Positions 11,421 through 24,400 of a stretch of 64,000 nucleotides of DNA are shown here, piece by piece. Made by a program: the position numbers and the translations under genes. Below the pieces are notes generated by a model. It had not been told where the DNA came from and did not search any database. It saw nothing but the letters and a program-made list of their open reading frames with translations. The stretch is from Pochonia chlamydosporia 170. Lineage: Eukaryota; Ascomycota; Sordariomycetes; Hypocreales; Clavicipitaceae. The stretch lies in assembly GCF_001653235.2 (NCBI RefSeq), contig NC_035792.1, positions 4,092,001-4,156,000 of the forward strand. The letters are read 5' to 3'. The stretch's first letter is position 1, and each line of letters begins with the position of its first letter.

Positions 11421-12906
11421 CTAGACAGCAACAGCTGGTGCTTTCGAGCTGGACCATCGACTCTTCTTCAGCAGTTTCCCACCACCAGACTTGGACAATT
11501 TCTTGCCTTTGCCGCTCTTTTTCGGCTCCGCTTCAGGTCCTGCCTGCTCGGGAAATACATTTACCAGGTCTTCGTGCGCTACGGGGGGTGGCATGCGGCT
11601 TCGATCCATGCGCTGATGGTCCGGGATAAACGTCTGCGCCTCCCACGTGTGCTGCTCTATCTGTTCCACATGCTGAGATCGACTTGTCGGGCGACCCTGA
11701 CGGTTGCTGTAGCTGGCTTGAGGTGGCTCATGATAAGCCATCACTTCACCAGCACCAACTGACGGGTCAGGGTTTGAGTTTCCAACGGTTGGCACTGTCG
11801 AGTCTGATTCGGGTCCGGGTATGGATAGCCAGTTAAGAGGATATTCGGACTTGTATGCGGTAGATGCTGCAGGTGTCACTGGAGCTGAGACTGCCTGCTT
11901 TACCGGCATATTGGCAAGACTGGGTAGAGAGGTGGAGGAGCTTTGCCGTGAAGTAGGCGTGAGTGAGGTAGACGGCGACGCGCTATTGTTTCCGACCTGG
12001 CCGATATGGCCGTGGGCAGCGATAGTTCCGGGTAACACTCCAATATTCATGGGTGTCATGGCCGCTACGGCTGGAATGGAAGCAAAACCTCGCATAGACG
12101 GGGGAGGGCGAGAGTCCCGCGTGTAGTTGGAGTTGTTGCCTCTCGGGGTACTAGATAGTGTATATTGATTAACTGACGCATCTGAGGTCCGTCGAGCGCG
12201 GCTTGGATGCAGCCGGTGTGTCGCGTTGCCTTCCCGAGTCCGAGATGTAGTGCTTTTGGATGGTTTCATTTCCAGGTCATCTTGAGAACTTGTTGAGTCA
12301 CTGGAGCTTTCCACTGGAGAAGGATCACCTGTAGACAAATGTCAGCGTATGTGCCGTGGGGACCAGGAAAGCATTGCCAGGAACGAAAGACATGAGAGTA
12401 TAGTCGGTGCACGAACCTTTACTTGAAGCTGGACTAATGCGTTGGGAGTCATAGGACCGAGGGACTTCCTTTCCTTTGAGTGATCCTGGATGCAAATATG
12501 TCATATCCGGAGATGCGTACACAACCTCTCGACTATCACGGATAGATCCTGGATACGGCGATAACCCACTGTAACTGTAGGCTCTGGGCATGCGAACCAT
12601 GGGAGTGACTTCTTCTCCAGGATAAGAGACGCGGGAGAGGCTGCTTCCAACTCTAGGAACACCGGGCATATTCATGTGGTGGCCGCTGGCAGCCATAGCA
12701 CTTCGTCTTCGGTTTTGCTCAACGATCCGGGGACGATCTGCCTCTCTCCAGCTCGGTGGTGCGCTGGCAAAGGCGTCGGTTGCCGCGTGAGTTGGAACAT
12801 GCTTATACGGCACCTTCTCTGATTCCTTCTTTTTCTGCTCTGCAACTTTGGCATTATGCTCCTTGGCCTGCTGTCGGCTTTTTCTGAGGTGAGAGAAAAT
12901 TGACAT
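11421..12906 (-). CDS. Low-complexity fungal protein of unknown function
   Basis: Two exons (12417-12906 and 11421-12328) join across an 88-base intron in phase and give 465 residues. I do not recognise the family. The N terminus (MSIFSHLRKSRQQAKEHNAK) is basic and helical. Most of the rest is rich in Ser, Pro, Thr and Arg and probably disordered, with many SP and TP sites that could be phosphorylated. The C terminus is a strongly basic Lys/Ser/Gly tract (KKSGKGKKLSKSGGGKLLKK). Such proteins are common in Sordariomycetes as adaptor or regulatory proteins, but no function should be inferred. The intron donor is GTTCGT rather than GTAAGT or GTGAGT. The ATG at 12906 is the first in frame and precedes the basic helix. 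Confidence 0.8.
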
Positions 12907-15900
12907 GGCTGCGTTGATGTTGAAAACTAGGCCACTTGATCCGGCAGAATGGTTTCGACGTTCTGGCTAGGGTTGAGGTTGGCGATGATTACAGCCCAAA
13001 AGCTACTGCAGTTCCAGGCAGAAGCTTTGCTGGCAAGGGTCACATATATAGTATTATGTACGGAGTAGAGGGGAGAAGAAAAGGAAAGAAAAGAAAGAAG
13101 AGGAGGCCCTGGAATAACTCCTTTCGAGACACTTGTACCGTAATAAGTGCCAGTGTTGGGAGTGACGAAATCTCGGGTCTCACAGCGAGAAGGGCCAACG
13201 GTATAAATGAAAACGGGCCGGCCCTGGCAGGACCACTGCCTGGCTCTTGGAAAAAGCACTTGCGCCAGGCACGCTGGCAAAAAGTGAAGCGGCTTGTGCA
13301 ATGATAAGGGGAAAGAGTGTCTGAGAAAGGATCCAAAGAGGTGGTAGCAAAAAGCAAACACCTCGCGTATTTACTTAATAAGTTTCCAGGTGGGTTGCGA
13401 CACCTTTAAAGCGACAGCGTTCCTGGGCGATATGGATTCCTTGCAAGCAAGCGCAGGTCTAGTGGATCGGGTACGAGGGACGGCAGGGCGGGCCTCCCAG
13501 GTGAGACGAAGGTGGAGAAGATGTCGGACGGGAGGTGGCTGGCTCCGCCAAGGCGCCCAGTTTTGTTCAATCTTGTCGAGATACTCGTCCAGGTGCGCAT
13601 CCATACGTCGCCAGATGGGCCACCTGAGTACTCGGAACGAGCCCACTTGGCTTGTCCTGTCTTGTCTTGTCTTGTCCACCAAGAAGAGCCTTGCAGACGT
13701 CAAGCTCAGCTGCAGGGGTATGGATGTTGGGTTCGTGTCGTCTCTCTTCCCTTTCACAATTCGTTCTCTCTGTATGCTGGGTGTCCAGCCGTCTGGTGAG
13801 GAGTTTCAAGTGTAAAAATAGTCAAAGGACGCAGGGTGATGATGTGTGGACCGGCCAGCTACCACAGACGAGCCAGCTTACAGTCTTCTTGTCGACTCGT
13901 AACCGTGATGGTGATAATTCTGACGCTGACAATGCACTCTGCGTTTGGTAGTGTGGACAATGGTTCTAGAATGGATATGCGAGAGGAAAAGATGGTTGTG
14001 GTACTGCAGGACGAGGTGAGCTGGAAACAAGCTGAGCGCTGTCCAGCATGAAATCATGCAATTATGCAAGGCTAGAGGTGTTCTGCAGCGATACCCACGC
14101 CAACACCACGGACAAGATGACAGGTCCGGAAGAGCTGGAAGCTGGCCTGTTCAAAGAACGTTGGACTGACCAAGTGGTTTGAACCATTCTTCAGTTTCAA
14201 ACCGAATGTCAACATCCACCTCCGTCTTGACGTAACTGAAGCTGGTCCAGATGTGAGGGGTTGGTATTCGCTAATGGTGGCAATCAATCAAGCTGCACGA
14301 TAATTTACACGAAGCCACACACACTACTTAGCGATCGCGGCTGATTTGAGAGGAAGACGAACTTCGGGATCGTGGACAAGGCGAAGTTAATAAGGAGGAG
14401 GGGCAGCTGAAGTCATGAAGGCAAAAGGAACACAAAGACAGGACGGACTAATTTGGTAGGTGACAAAGATGTCCATCAGTTGCAGACGAGGAAACAAGCA
14501 GGTCAAAATTGCAAAGGTCAAGCAAGACCTCTTCTGACTTGGCATTCGAGCCGGACGGTAAAAAGGGGATCAGGCTGTTCAACAAAAAGTGAAGTAGACT
14601 GGTTGGTCAAAAATTCCACGATGGCAAGGAACAAGCCAGAAAGTGATACGAGGGCTAGAACTAATCAGAGTTCGCCTATGGTTGTGGAGGAAGGAGCGTT
14701 CGGGTCCTCAACCATCGTGCACAATCCACCAGACCAGACATCTCACCTCCCAAAATCGAACAGGTGTTGGTACTTGCGTACACACCTGCCTTCACACTCA
14801 GTACAGAGTAACGTGTGTACCTACATGGGGCATCAATATTGGTCTGGACAAGGCATGGGAGTTTGGGACTGGCCTGGGACCGTTGGCCCTGTCAGTCAAA
14901 TGGCGTACTGGAGGCGCTGAGAACCCCGACTGCGGAAACATGTCCAAGTGCAAGACCAGAACGCCAATTTCAGGACAACCGCTAATAGTAATTCATCATG
15001 ATGAAAAATGCCTCCCTTGCTCGGTTATTATTTCATGCCTTCGCATGGTGAACGCCCGCTGCCAGCATACACTAGCTTCAAGCCAAGCAGTACGATTGAA
15101 GTTGGACCAAACTGAACCAGGCTTCTTTCTCCACCTGCGGACAACTCTCTCCCCTCACAGTAGGGCCGACGACCATGTTCACCACCGCAATCCATCCATC
15201 AACTAGCTTCAGGCACTTGACGATGCTCCCCTAGTGTGTTGGCACAGTTCCTTCGTTGGTTATGCATCATCCGACGAGTTTTTGCCTCTTGGGCGGCTTG
15301 TTGCGTAACGCATTCTTCCGTGCTGCTGATTCTCGACTGCATCAGGCTATGCATACCGCGCATTTCTACTTCACATCTTTCTACTCGCCGCCACTTCGGC
15401 CCCCAGCTTACCAAAATCCTAATGATCATTGATCACAATCTCCATCGAACTCGGCCGCAAACTACAGGCCATCTTTGAGAATGGACGGGCAAGGAGGTGG
15501 GTGGGCAGTGACAGCAGAGAGCGCGACAAACAGACAATCTGGATTCTTCGATATCTCTAGAGATATATATCATCCACGCCCATTAATGCATCATTGATGG
15601 TTTTATATTGCCGGGTCAGCAGACCAAAAACCAGAAAGTGTATCAAGGAATTGGAAACGGTAAAGGGTTGCGCTCGCTCTGGCCCGACCGCGATGCTTCA
15701 TTCCTAGTGACAATGGCCTTGTTCATCCATGTCACCGACCCGCCAGTTTCGTTGCTCAGCTCTGTTGGAAACGATGGGACGTGACGATTGGCACCAACTG
15801 CCGCAAGCCACGACAGTTGTTGCAGTTCCACCAGCCCGGACCACACGGATCCAGCAAACTCGACAACGGGGTGGAGTTTGGAAAGGACACAGAGTGTTTT

Positions 15901-18900
15901 CGCTTCTCCATCAGCAACCCCAGCCAGGTGGGACAACATCAGTGAACTTCCTCTGCTTTTACGCTTGAGTCTCTCAGATTAATATCCGCTAGCCCAACAT
16001 CTTCCCCTAATGTGGCCAGCAGTCGCAATTCCATTGCCGCCGGAATCGTATCTAGTTTACACATTCCTTTCTGATACCAGCTTTCTTTTCCAAAGCAGCC
16101 AGGCTTCTCTTTAACGGCTCGGCCGGTTCTCTCGCAGCGCCAGGTTGCCGGCCTGCAGCGGGCCTCCTAGCCACCTCGTATTTGCATCCAGGAAGAAGGT
16201 GTGGTCTCCCGGCCGTGCCTGATCTAGAGGCGTTTGGGTTCACTTGGCTCTGAAAGGGGCAGATTGATCCTCGTCAAGGTTACCTGAGGACGCAGCCCGA
16301 TAACGTACTTTGGACACTGTAACTGCCACAGCTAAACTTGACCACGGCGCGAACTCTTTGGGCATTGTTATGATACCCGTTTTGGTCCCTAACTGGACTC
16401 ATCGTGGCTGTCGACTTGTTGGGGTCTTGGTTCGGAATGGCCCAGCCTTTGACTAGCCGCTGACTTTGCATTGCATTTCTCTCTGGCATGGAGGGACAAT
16501 CGGCACAAATTTGGCACTATTTCTTTAGGCTTGGCTCGGCGTTTTCCCGACCTAGATTCAAGATCCAAATTTCACAGCCCAACTCCACTTTACCTGACTG
16601 ATAGCTGTTCAGATGTCAAGCACGTTTTCAAGATTGAGAGCCTCAATTTACAAGATTCTTCACCCGCAGACATTGGCGACTGAGCTTGAGGCCCCTGTTT
16701 TTCTGATATCGTTCACGCGTTATCGGGTCTTGGTGAACACTGCTCTGGAATTTCGCCTTGTTTGTCTCAAGTGCCAATGTAACCTGGAGGGTCCACCAGC
16801 CACGAGTGATCTGGCGAGCAAAGAAAGGAAACCCAGGGACTTCCTGGAACAGGCTGACGTATCCAAACAATTGGTCCTCCCGTGTGGATACCTTCCAGCC
16901 GCAGCAAGCCTCGAAACCAAGCTGGCGCAAGACGCATTCCGCGCAACCAAATTTTTGAGCTCGTGGAGAGGTGATGCCGAAATGACGATGACCAATTAAT
17001 TGCCTGCGAACCCTGAGTTACTTTGGATGAAATAATTTCATATGAATGAGAGGGGGCTCATGTCATCGAATTCATATTCAGATATCATGCGGTTCTATCA
17101 CTAGGCTCAAGCGCGGGCGGTGGAAATCTGCATGCACGAACTCATAACTAAAAAGAGGCGATACCACACCTGACACAGAATGTTGAGAGTTTTGAAAGTC
17201 CGTCAGTCTCCGTCCGGTAGCGTCACTTTGCTCGGAGAGAGTTATGATAAGCTTGAAGTCCGGCAGGGCGTCTCCCAGACGCCGATCAACTTTGAACAGA
17301 TAGTGAGCCGAATCGTTTTGTGTTTTGACAAGGGCCCTTGATACACCAATGCCTATCTGTCGTCCTAAAATGGCATCGATATCACTGGGTCCGGCGGACG
17401 CGGAACAGGCTAGCTGACCAGGACGACATATGGAGCTTGGACGCTACAGGGATTCGACGAAGTCTCGAAGGCTCGAACTACTCCTGGCTCCGAGATTGGC
17501 AAGATCAATCCGCGAGGCGTGCTGTAGGTCTGATTGTGCGTGGCAATGAGTAAATGCTGCATACTGCATGCTTGCAGCTTGCTTCTTTTCTCCTCTGCAA
17601 AGTACGGAGCACAGCTTCGTTATGGATGTTGAAGTCGCCTTGGGTGGACCCTGGAAGGCCAAAGGACAAAGATGGCTGACAAGCCACTGTACTGCATGGC
17701 CCCATGTGCAATACAGCAAACCACTCGTGATGCACATAGGAGGACCCAAATGGACGCCTCTTGAAAATGTTTCAGTCGGATACCTGTGGTTAGCCCTCGT
17801 GGGTAAACCTGTAATCCAATACCCGCATCGTCTTGATATTGTCTCAGATTTCATCATCTATCCCATGACTATGTTCAGTATGGGGGTGGCAATTTTGACA
17901 CCAATCAAAGGGAGCAGATAGCACGTATCGCACAGGAAGTTATTGTATGCCATTCCAGTTGGGATAGGCCAGTTTAGACTTGCTTTTGACTTCATCTTCC
18001 CGTCACGTGTATACTGTTCATCTCTCGGAGTCTGTCCCGACCAAACCCTCCCATTCTGCTAATCGATCATGTCAGTGAAGACACCGAAGAGTATGAACAG
18101 TTCTGGTTTGGCAAGAATCTACGTGCATTTTGTATTGAAATATCAGGCTCAAAATCTGACTGGACAGATAAGAGTAGCCATAATATGCCATAGAGACAGT
18201 GGCTAATGTAACCTGTGCAGGATTTACTCTGTGCGGGTATCCAGCACCCTATACATATGCTGGGCTATCTAACGCATGTTGCACAAAGAGCACATCTGGC
18301 TTTTTTGTCCTATCTCTTGTTTTGTGGTATCTAAATGGTAGCCTTGCCTGAGAAAAAAAATGTATGGTTCGCGAGTTGTAACCTTCCATAAGTCATCTAG
18401 GGTATGAAGTCACGGCAGCTGGCTGTCCGACACAACGAGACGAGAAGCGCTGACAGGTATACCGTACCGAGCTTCTTGACATGTTTGGATATTTTATTCT
18501 GTATCGGTGCCTTGAAAAATCAGCTAGATTTGCCAATGTCAATCACGCACCACTCGAGTGGTGTATAAGAGAGCCGGTCTAATGGATAACGCCTCACTGT
18601 AGACTGGCAGAGATGTTTGGAATACGGTCTTGCTTCATTACTGATGCCAAAGTGTCCTCCCGTCATGAACAGATACATTCTTTCCTTGGTATTTCAGCAG
18701 GGTTAAATTTTGTTAGACAAGCTCATTGGAGTGTAAATGAGGTAGTAACCAGATATGTAATGCCTGCCGCCAAGTGAATGCCACCAAATGTATCACCAAT
18801 ATTGCGACAACAAAATTACCACCTCTCCAGTGACCTGCTCCAATTTTTCAAGATGATAAAGAGCATAGTGGTTCCACAGCACAAAAGGAGATGATATATT

Positions 18901-19397
18901 GGTGACTCGGGGTATCATTCGGGCAGCTGCAGGCACAACATGATGGCTATGGCGATAAGAGGCGGAAGATAGACAGACGGGCAGAAAGGCATGTTGTTGT
19001 ACGACGTTGTTCTAACAATAACACCCGCGCCTGGAATTGGTACACAGTACCGCAGCTAGCCCAACGGGTCGCCTCACAACCACGGCATATTGCATGGAAA
19101 TGGGTTGATCGCCATGTGGACTTGACATCAATCAAATGACAAGCCCGAAGATTTGAATCGTGGGGGAAACTGCGGGGCTGCATCAATTGATCGCCACACA
19201 AGACATCAAATGGCAGGAACAGCACATCGTGGGGCATCAATCGCGGACACAACCCCGCGATTGTCTCGACTTCATGTCTCGGGTAATCAGAAGCGGACCA
19301 CCCCATTGTTGAAGCTCAAATAGAGAGCTTGGTGCCGAATTCAACCTCATCGATACTGTCTATTTTTCTCTATACCATTCAGTCGGAAAGAGTCATT
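12907..19397. other. 6.5-kb region with no supported gene
   Basis: This is the longest gene-free stretch in the window. The first 1-2 kb should be the promoter and leader of the gene at 11421-12906, and the last few hundred bases the promoter of the epimerase at 19398. Open frames in between are short, overlap on both strands and show no recognised domain. Base composition shifts from mixed, with simple repeats (13651-13677), to clearly AT-richer from about 17000 to 19300. No terminal repeats, transposase or reverse-transcriptase motifs were recognised. A non-coding RNA or a decayed element cannot be excluded by eye. Confidence 0.5.
13651..13677. repeat. TCTTG pentamer microsatellite
   Basis: About five units of CTTGT/TCTTG in a row, one imperfect. 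The same pentamer recurs at 53511-53535 upstream of another gene. This is ordinary simple sequence. Confidence 0.85.
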
Positions 19398-20449
19398 ATG
19401 CGAGTCCTCATTACCGGTGCCGCTGGCTTCATTGGCCAACTCGTTGCCAAGACTCTCCTCAACGATGACAATGGCTCTTACACAGTTATCCTCACAGATA
19501 TTGTAGAGCCGCCTATTCCCCAGGGAGTCAAGTTCCCAAACAATGCAACGTCTGTCAAGACGGACTTGCTTACCGGCTCCAACGCCGTGGTGGACAAGGA
19601 CATTGATGCTGTATTTGTCTTTCACGGCATCATGTCTGCTGGTGCGGAGGCAGATTTTGAACTAGGTACGCCTCACTACTACTCACTTACACCAACACCC
19701 TCTGCCCTAGTTTTATTTCATACCAGCAATATATAGACCCCAAACTAACTTACAAAGGCATGCGAGTCAACTTTGACGCAACCCGCGCCCTACTAGACGC
19801 CCTCCGCAAAACATGTCCCGGAGTGCAAACAATCTTCACTTCCAGCCAGGCCGTCTACGGCGGCGAATTCACCGAACCAGTAGACGAATCCATGCATCCC
19901 ACGCCCCAGTCCTCCTACGGCGCAGAGAAGATGATGTGCGAATACCTCATCAACGAGTACACGCGCCTGGGCTTCATAAATGGCCTCATCCTCCGCCTGC
20001 CCACCATCTCCGTCCGACCCGGCAAGCCCACGGCCGCGGCGTCCAGTTTCCTCTCTGGCATGATTCGCGAGCCGATGCAGGGCCTGCCGTGTGTTATCCC
20101 CCTCAAGGACCGCGGCTTCAAGCACTGGCTATGTTCGCCGAAGACACTGGTCGGCAACCTGCTGCATGCGCTGACGCTGCCGCGGGATGCGTTGCCCGTG
20201 TATAATCGTGTCTTGAATGCGCCTGGGATGGGCGTCAGCGTGCAGGACATGATGGACTCGTTGGCGAGGGTGGGCGGCGAGGATAAGTTGAAGCTCTTGA
20301 CGGAGGAGGAGGATGAGAAATTGAAGGGGATTTTGTATTCGTGGCCGACGACGTTTGATAATGCGAAGGCCTTGGGGTTGGGGTTTAAGCGGGATGAGTC
20401 CTTTGATGATATTGTGAGGGACTTTAAGAGGGAGCTTGAATCTTCATAG
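19398..20449 (+). CDS. NAD-dependent epimerase/dehydratase, D-erythronate dehydrogenase-like
   Basis: Exons 19398-19665 and 19758-20449 join in phase across a 92-base intron and give 319 residues. It is an extended short-chain dehydrogenase with the Rossmann motif GAAGFIG (7-13), TSSQAVYGG (about 117-125) and the catalytic Tyr143 and Lys147 in YGAEK. The combination LGMRVNFDATRALLDALR and LRLPTISVRPG is typical of the DenD subgroup, which oxidises D-erythronate or related C4 sugar acids with NAD in bacteria. Whether the fungal protein shares that substrate is inference. It lies tail to tail with a class II aldolase, 104 bases apart, which fits a role in sugar-acid breakdown. It could also be a nucleoside-diphosphate-sugar epimerase of unknown substrate. 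Confidence 0.9.
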
Positions 20450-20553
20450 ATTGGTGTGCTTCAATTCAGCTGCGGAAGTCATAGTGCATATATTGCCTTG
20501 AGAATTTCGCTACGGGTGCTTGCTATACTTCAGTCTACAACGAAGCAATCTAT

Positions 20554-21414
20554 TTACGCCTTCCCCGCTGATCCCATCCAAATCATATGCCTCTCAATAG
20601 CCTTCTGCATCACCAAGGTCCCCTCCTCGATCAACGTCGTCAGAGGAACCTTGTCTACCCTCTCCCTCAACACCCTCTTAAACTCGCCATTCAAAGCGTC
20701 ATTAATATTACACTTTGCCATCCCGCACTCAATACACTTCCTAAACAACTCCTCATCAAACCCATTCGCCCCATGCAACACCAACTGCACCCTCCCCTTC
20801 GTTGCCTCCCGAATCCCCTTCAACCTCTCATAATCCAACCGCGGCCCCTTGGCGCCATACTGTCCATGAACATTCCCAAACGCCGGCGCAAGCCAATCTA
20901 TCCCCAGGGCCAAAAACTCCTCCGCCTGCTCCGGCGTCGTCAGCACGGCCTCCAGCTCAGCCGTATCCGCCACGCCATCCTCACCACCTTCTATCCTTCC
21001 CGGTTCGGCCTCCGTGATTATCCCTCTCTCGTGGCAGTACTGCACAAGTTCCTTGGTTTTCGCCATGTTCTCCTCCTTTTCGTAGTGGCTCATGTCGACC
21101 ATGATGCCGTCGAAGCCGCCGAGGTTAGCTGCCCGCTTGATCATGTCCGGGGACTGCGCGTGGTCCATGTGTACCCCGATGGGGACCTTTGCATGGCGAG
21201 CTGCCTCGGCGGCCGCGTGGACGAGCAGCCCGTCGGCGTATTCGATGGCCCAGGGGAAGAGCTGGATGATGGCGGGGGAGGATTGGGCTTCTGCTGCGCG
21301 GACGGTGGCGATGATGCCTTCGATGTTGTAGCAGCATGTTGCGGCTACGGCGTAGTTGCCTGATGCGGCGGCGTCTACGATTTGTGATAGTTTGTTTGGC
21401 TTGTTTAAAGGCAT
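20554..21414 (-). CDS. Class II (zinc-dependent) ketose-bisphosphate aldolase family protein
   Basis: This 286-residue intronless frame matches the FbaA/GatY/KbaY fold. VHMDHAQ (81-87) carries the catalytic Asp84 and zinc ligand His85. DGIMVDMSHY, the EAEPGRIEGGEDG segment, FGNVHGQY (zinc His) and LVLHGANG (zinc His) follow in the usual order. The usual phosphate-binding GGSG after the last His is GANG here. Members cleave or form ketose 1-phosphates or bisphosphates to give dihydroxyacetone phosphate plus an aldehyde. With length near 286 it resembles the small catabolic aldolases more than glycolytic yeast Fba1 (about 360 residues). Its tail-to-tail neighbour is a DenD-like dehydrogenase. 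The ATG is at 21414. Confidence 0.9.
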   Translation of the reverse strand: MPLNKPNKLSQIVDAAASGNYAVAATCCYNIEGIIATVRAAEAQSSPAIIQLFPWAIEYADGLLVHAAAEAARHAKVPIGVHMDHAQSPDMIKRAANLGGFDGIMVDMSHYEKEENMAKTKELVQYCHERGIITEAEPGRIEGGEDGVADTAELEAVLTTPEQAEEFLALGIDWLAPAFGNVHGQYGAKGPRLDYERLKGIREATKGRVQLVLHGANGFDEELFRKCIECGMAKCNINDALNGEFKRVLRERVDKVPLTTLIEEGTLVMQKAIERHMIWMGSAGKA

Positions 21415-24400
21415 GGTGCTTCTGAGGGGGGTTGCCGTTGGTGGTGAGGAGTGTTGTGAGGTGGGATTTATGCAGCTGGCTTAATTACTTGTTGACTTGG
21501 ATTTGTATAAACTCATGAACATCTTTTAAGATAGTTGGAAATACTGGCATCTTTTGCTCGGTTTTGTTTTGTCGACTTAGATCAGGTTGAGCTTGGCGTG
21601 GGGAACTGACGTTTGGGTGCGGACAAAACACCGAAGTGGCTGCACGATGTCGGCGGTGAGGTCACCATTACTGAAGAAGCCATTACTTCTCCGATTTGTT
21701 CTTTTGGGTATATTTAGCATGGAATTTCGCTGTTTATTAGCCCGAGGACTGCCGCCGTGGGATTGGTGGCGACCGAGTCTGATTAGGGCATTTGCCTGTT
21801 ATACCACCAATTCAACAGCGCAGCCAGGTAGTTGCAGTAGAGAGCTCAAATTGTGGATTTTCTTGTCAAGGACATAGGTGCATGTTTATAAAGCGGCATA
21901 ATCTGGTTTCAACTGATTATAATGCTATAGTGTCTGAACGACTCACAATGTGTCTATCGCAGAAATGGCAGCTTTCGTGTGGACCAACCTCAACCGTGAT
22001 ACAGCGATCATCAGACTGCACTGTGTTAGTCTCCATGTATTAAACTAATGGTCGTAGTACATGAAGTATGATACTTTTAGTTATCTAGAGCGTGGATTAA
22101 TACCAAGTGTGAGGTGGCCATTCATGGACAGATGAAGCCATTGCAATAAAAAAAAAAAAGAAGTAGCTCTGGAAACATTCAATTCTCCAAGTCATTACCA
22201 AGGCTGCAGTTCATGAGTTGACTGACCCAATTGCCTGGCTGTATCCAACTCCTTGGTCCAGTGGGGTAGAAGCCTCGTCGACTTAACGATCTGACTAAGT
22301 CGAGTTGCGGACCAAAAGGAATCTTATGTCTCATTTTGAAGATGACAAAGCTTTACTGAAGGTATGTCGTAGAATGGGAAGCACACAAACTCATAACCGA
22401 GCAAAAATGGTGGCGTCGTGGGCGAACGGTCCGCTTGTGGAGTATCAACTTAAAATGCGCCTAGCAACTCGTCTTCTCAACTAGCTTCGTCCACAACTAG
22501 AACATAAGTTGTCCCCTAAACCCTCCTCGGCAGGGCAAAACTTTATAACCGGAAGCCCCTCCTTGGAGGAAACATCTTCAATGAGTTTCGGCTTGTGGGA
22601 GTCCAAGACTACCTCATGACACACGCCACAAGAACGAAGGTATATTGTTCTACACTACACCCCAAGTCTCTAAGCCTCAAATCTGGAAGGCCATCATGAA
22701 ATTTGAGTCTCTAATTAAACGCTAGTGAGAAAAGGCTTCACATTTGCGTCGTTCGTCAGGAAGGTATGGGCTGGTTGAAGTAGTGGCAGTTCGAACATCA
22801 TTGAAATGGCAGAAGGGGTAGAGGAAAGTGATGTAAATAGCAACAGTGACAACTCCATAATGAATCAGATTGTCAAGGCGGAAATGGAGACGAAAATGGA
22901 AGCGGAAACCACGGTTAGCAGAAGAATGTCAGCTCTGAGGCGACTCATTCGGTATAGCGCCGTGTAATGGAGTCGGGCTCTAGCAGCGGAGTTGGAAGTC
23001 GACTATGACTCGATTTGAGAATGGAAGAAAGGGTAAGAATAGAAATGGGGTTACGGGAGGAAAAGAAATCACTGCTGCGCAAAACCAAGGCACTACAATC
23101 GTCATGAGCACAGGATCGGTTTGCGGATGCAAGACAGCGGTTCTCCATGGTGTTGTTGGTGTGGCGGTTGTCCCTTGCCGTGGACAAGACCTCGCTGGTT
23201 AACCGATCTATAGAGCAGCCTTGCGAGAAAAAAAGTTGTTTGACATGATCGAGGACAAATGGCAGAAGAATATGTTCTTCCATCACATATCGTCGTTGAC
23301 CACTTACACGCGATTGGCTGGAGAGCGTGGTAGACGGGTCACGTGAGCCGACAACACAACACCTTCGTCGAGCGTTGAAAGTGTTGAAGTGCAAAAAAAG
23401 TTTTCCACCAGCCACCAACCATGCTCCCCCATGCCCCACGACTTTGCCTCTCGGCCCATCAAATCCATGCCCATGCTCGTGCCCGTCGTCCGCACCCCCC
23501 GTCAAAAGGGGCTGACCTGGTCCAGACGTTCGGCTCCTCTTCCCTTCGCTGTAACCCTGGGCCACGCTCTGCCCCCGGCTCCTGGATCCAGTATCTAAGG
23601 CAGGAGCGATAGCGATAGGAGGCGTTGGGAGACGAAGATTGGTACGGAGAAAATACTGTCTGGTATTATACGGAGTACAAGAGAGACGTGACAGAATATG
23701 AGACACACACAGTGTTCCAAGTACCGCACGCGACCAGACTTGACTCCTTCTTTCCACAAACCTGTCTGCTGGTGCCAACTGGTCGTACTTTCCGTAGTCC
23801 TTTTATTTCCTCTCCATGTCCTTCGGTTCGCTGGTTCGCTGGTCCGGAGCATCGAGCACAGACCACCCAGTGCAAGCCGTGCCCCAGCCGGAGCCCAGCG
23901 CAAGGCCCCAGTGCCAGCAGATGCTAGGGTCAAGTGTGGTCAATTGTCAATGGTCAATGGTGCTATCAGCTTGAGCCCAAGGCCAAGTCACCCCAGTCCA
24001 GTGCCCCCAAGTGCCAGTACCACTGCCACTGCCACTGCCAGTACCAGCGCCAGCGCCCGCCCGGTCACGCGCTTTGCCCACTTCATCCATCGGCCTTGGC
24101 TTTTTGGCTTTGTCTCTGTTCCAGTCTCAAGATTTGAGTTGCTCGTGTCAAGTCAAGTGTCAAACCAAAACCAAACCCTCAATCCTGTCTCCATCAACGA
24201 CTCCATCTTCGCATCGTCCACGCCAGGATCTTCGACCACCCCCGCGTCTCTCCTTGCTCACCCTTCGTGGCTTTGATTTCTTGTCGACCGCTGCGCATCT
24301 CAACATATTGTCCTGCGCTGCCCTTCCGTTCCTTTTTTTGCTGTTGACGACAGCCCAACCCGACCGAGCCCCGACCGGTGGTCGCCAGGACCAGGCGGCA

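Noticed and set aside
20587..21363. 258-codon plus-strand frame
   Set aside because: It is an antisense shadow of the class II aldolase, with no domain of its own.
22945..23778. 277-codon minus-strand frame
   Set aside because: The frame opens without an ATG, has no domain and lies in a repetitive CT-rich leader. It could be an orphan, but I see no support.
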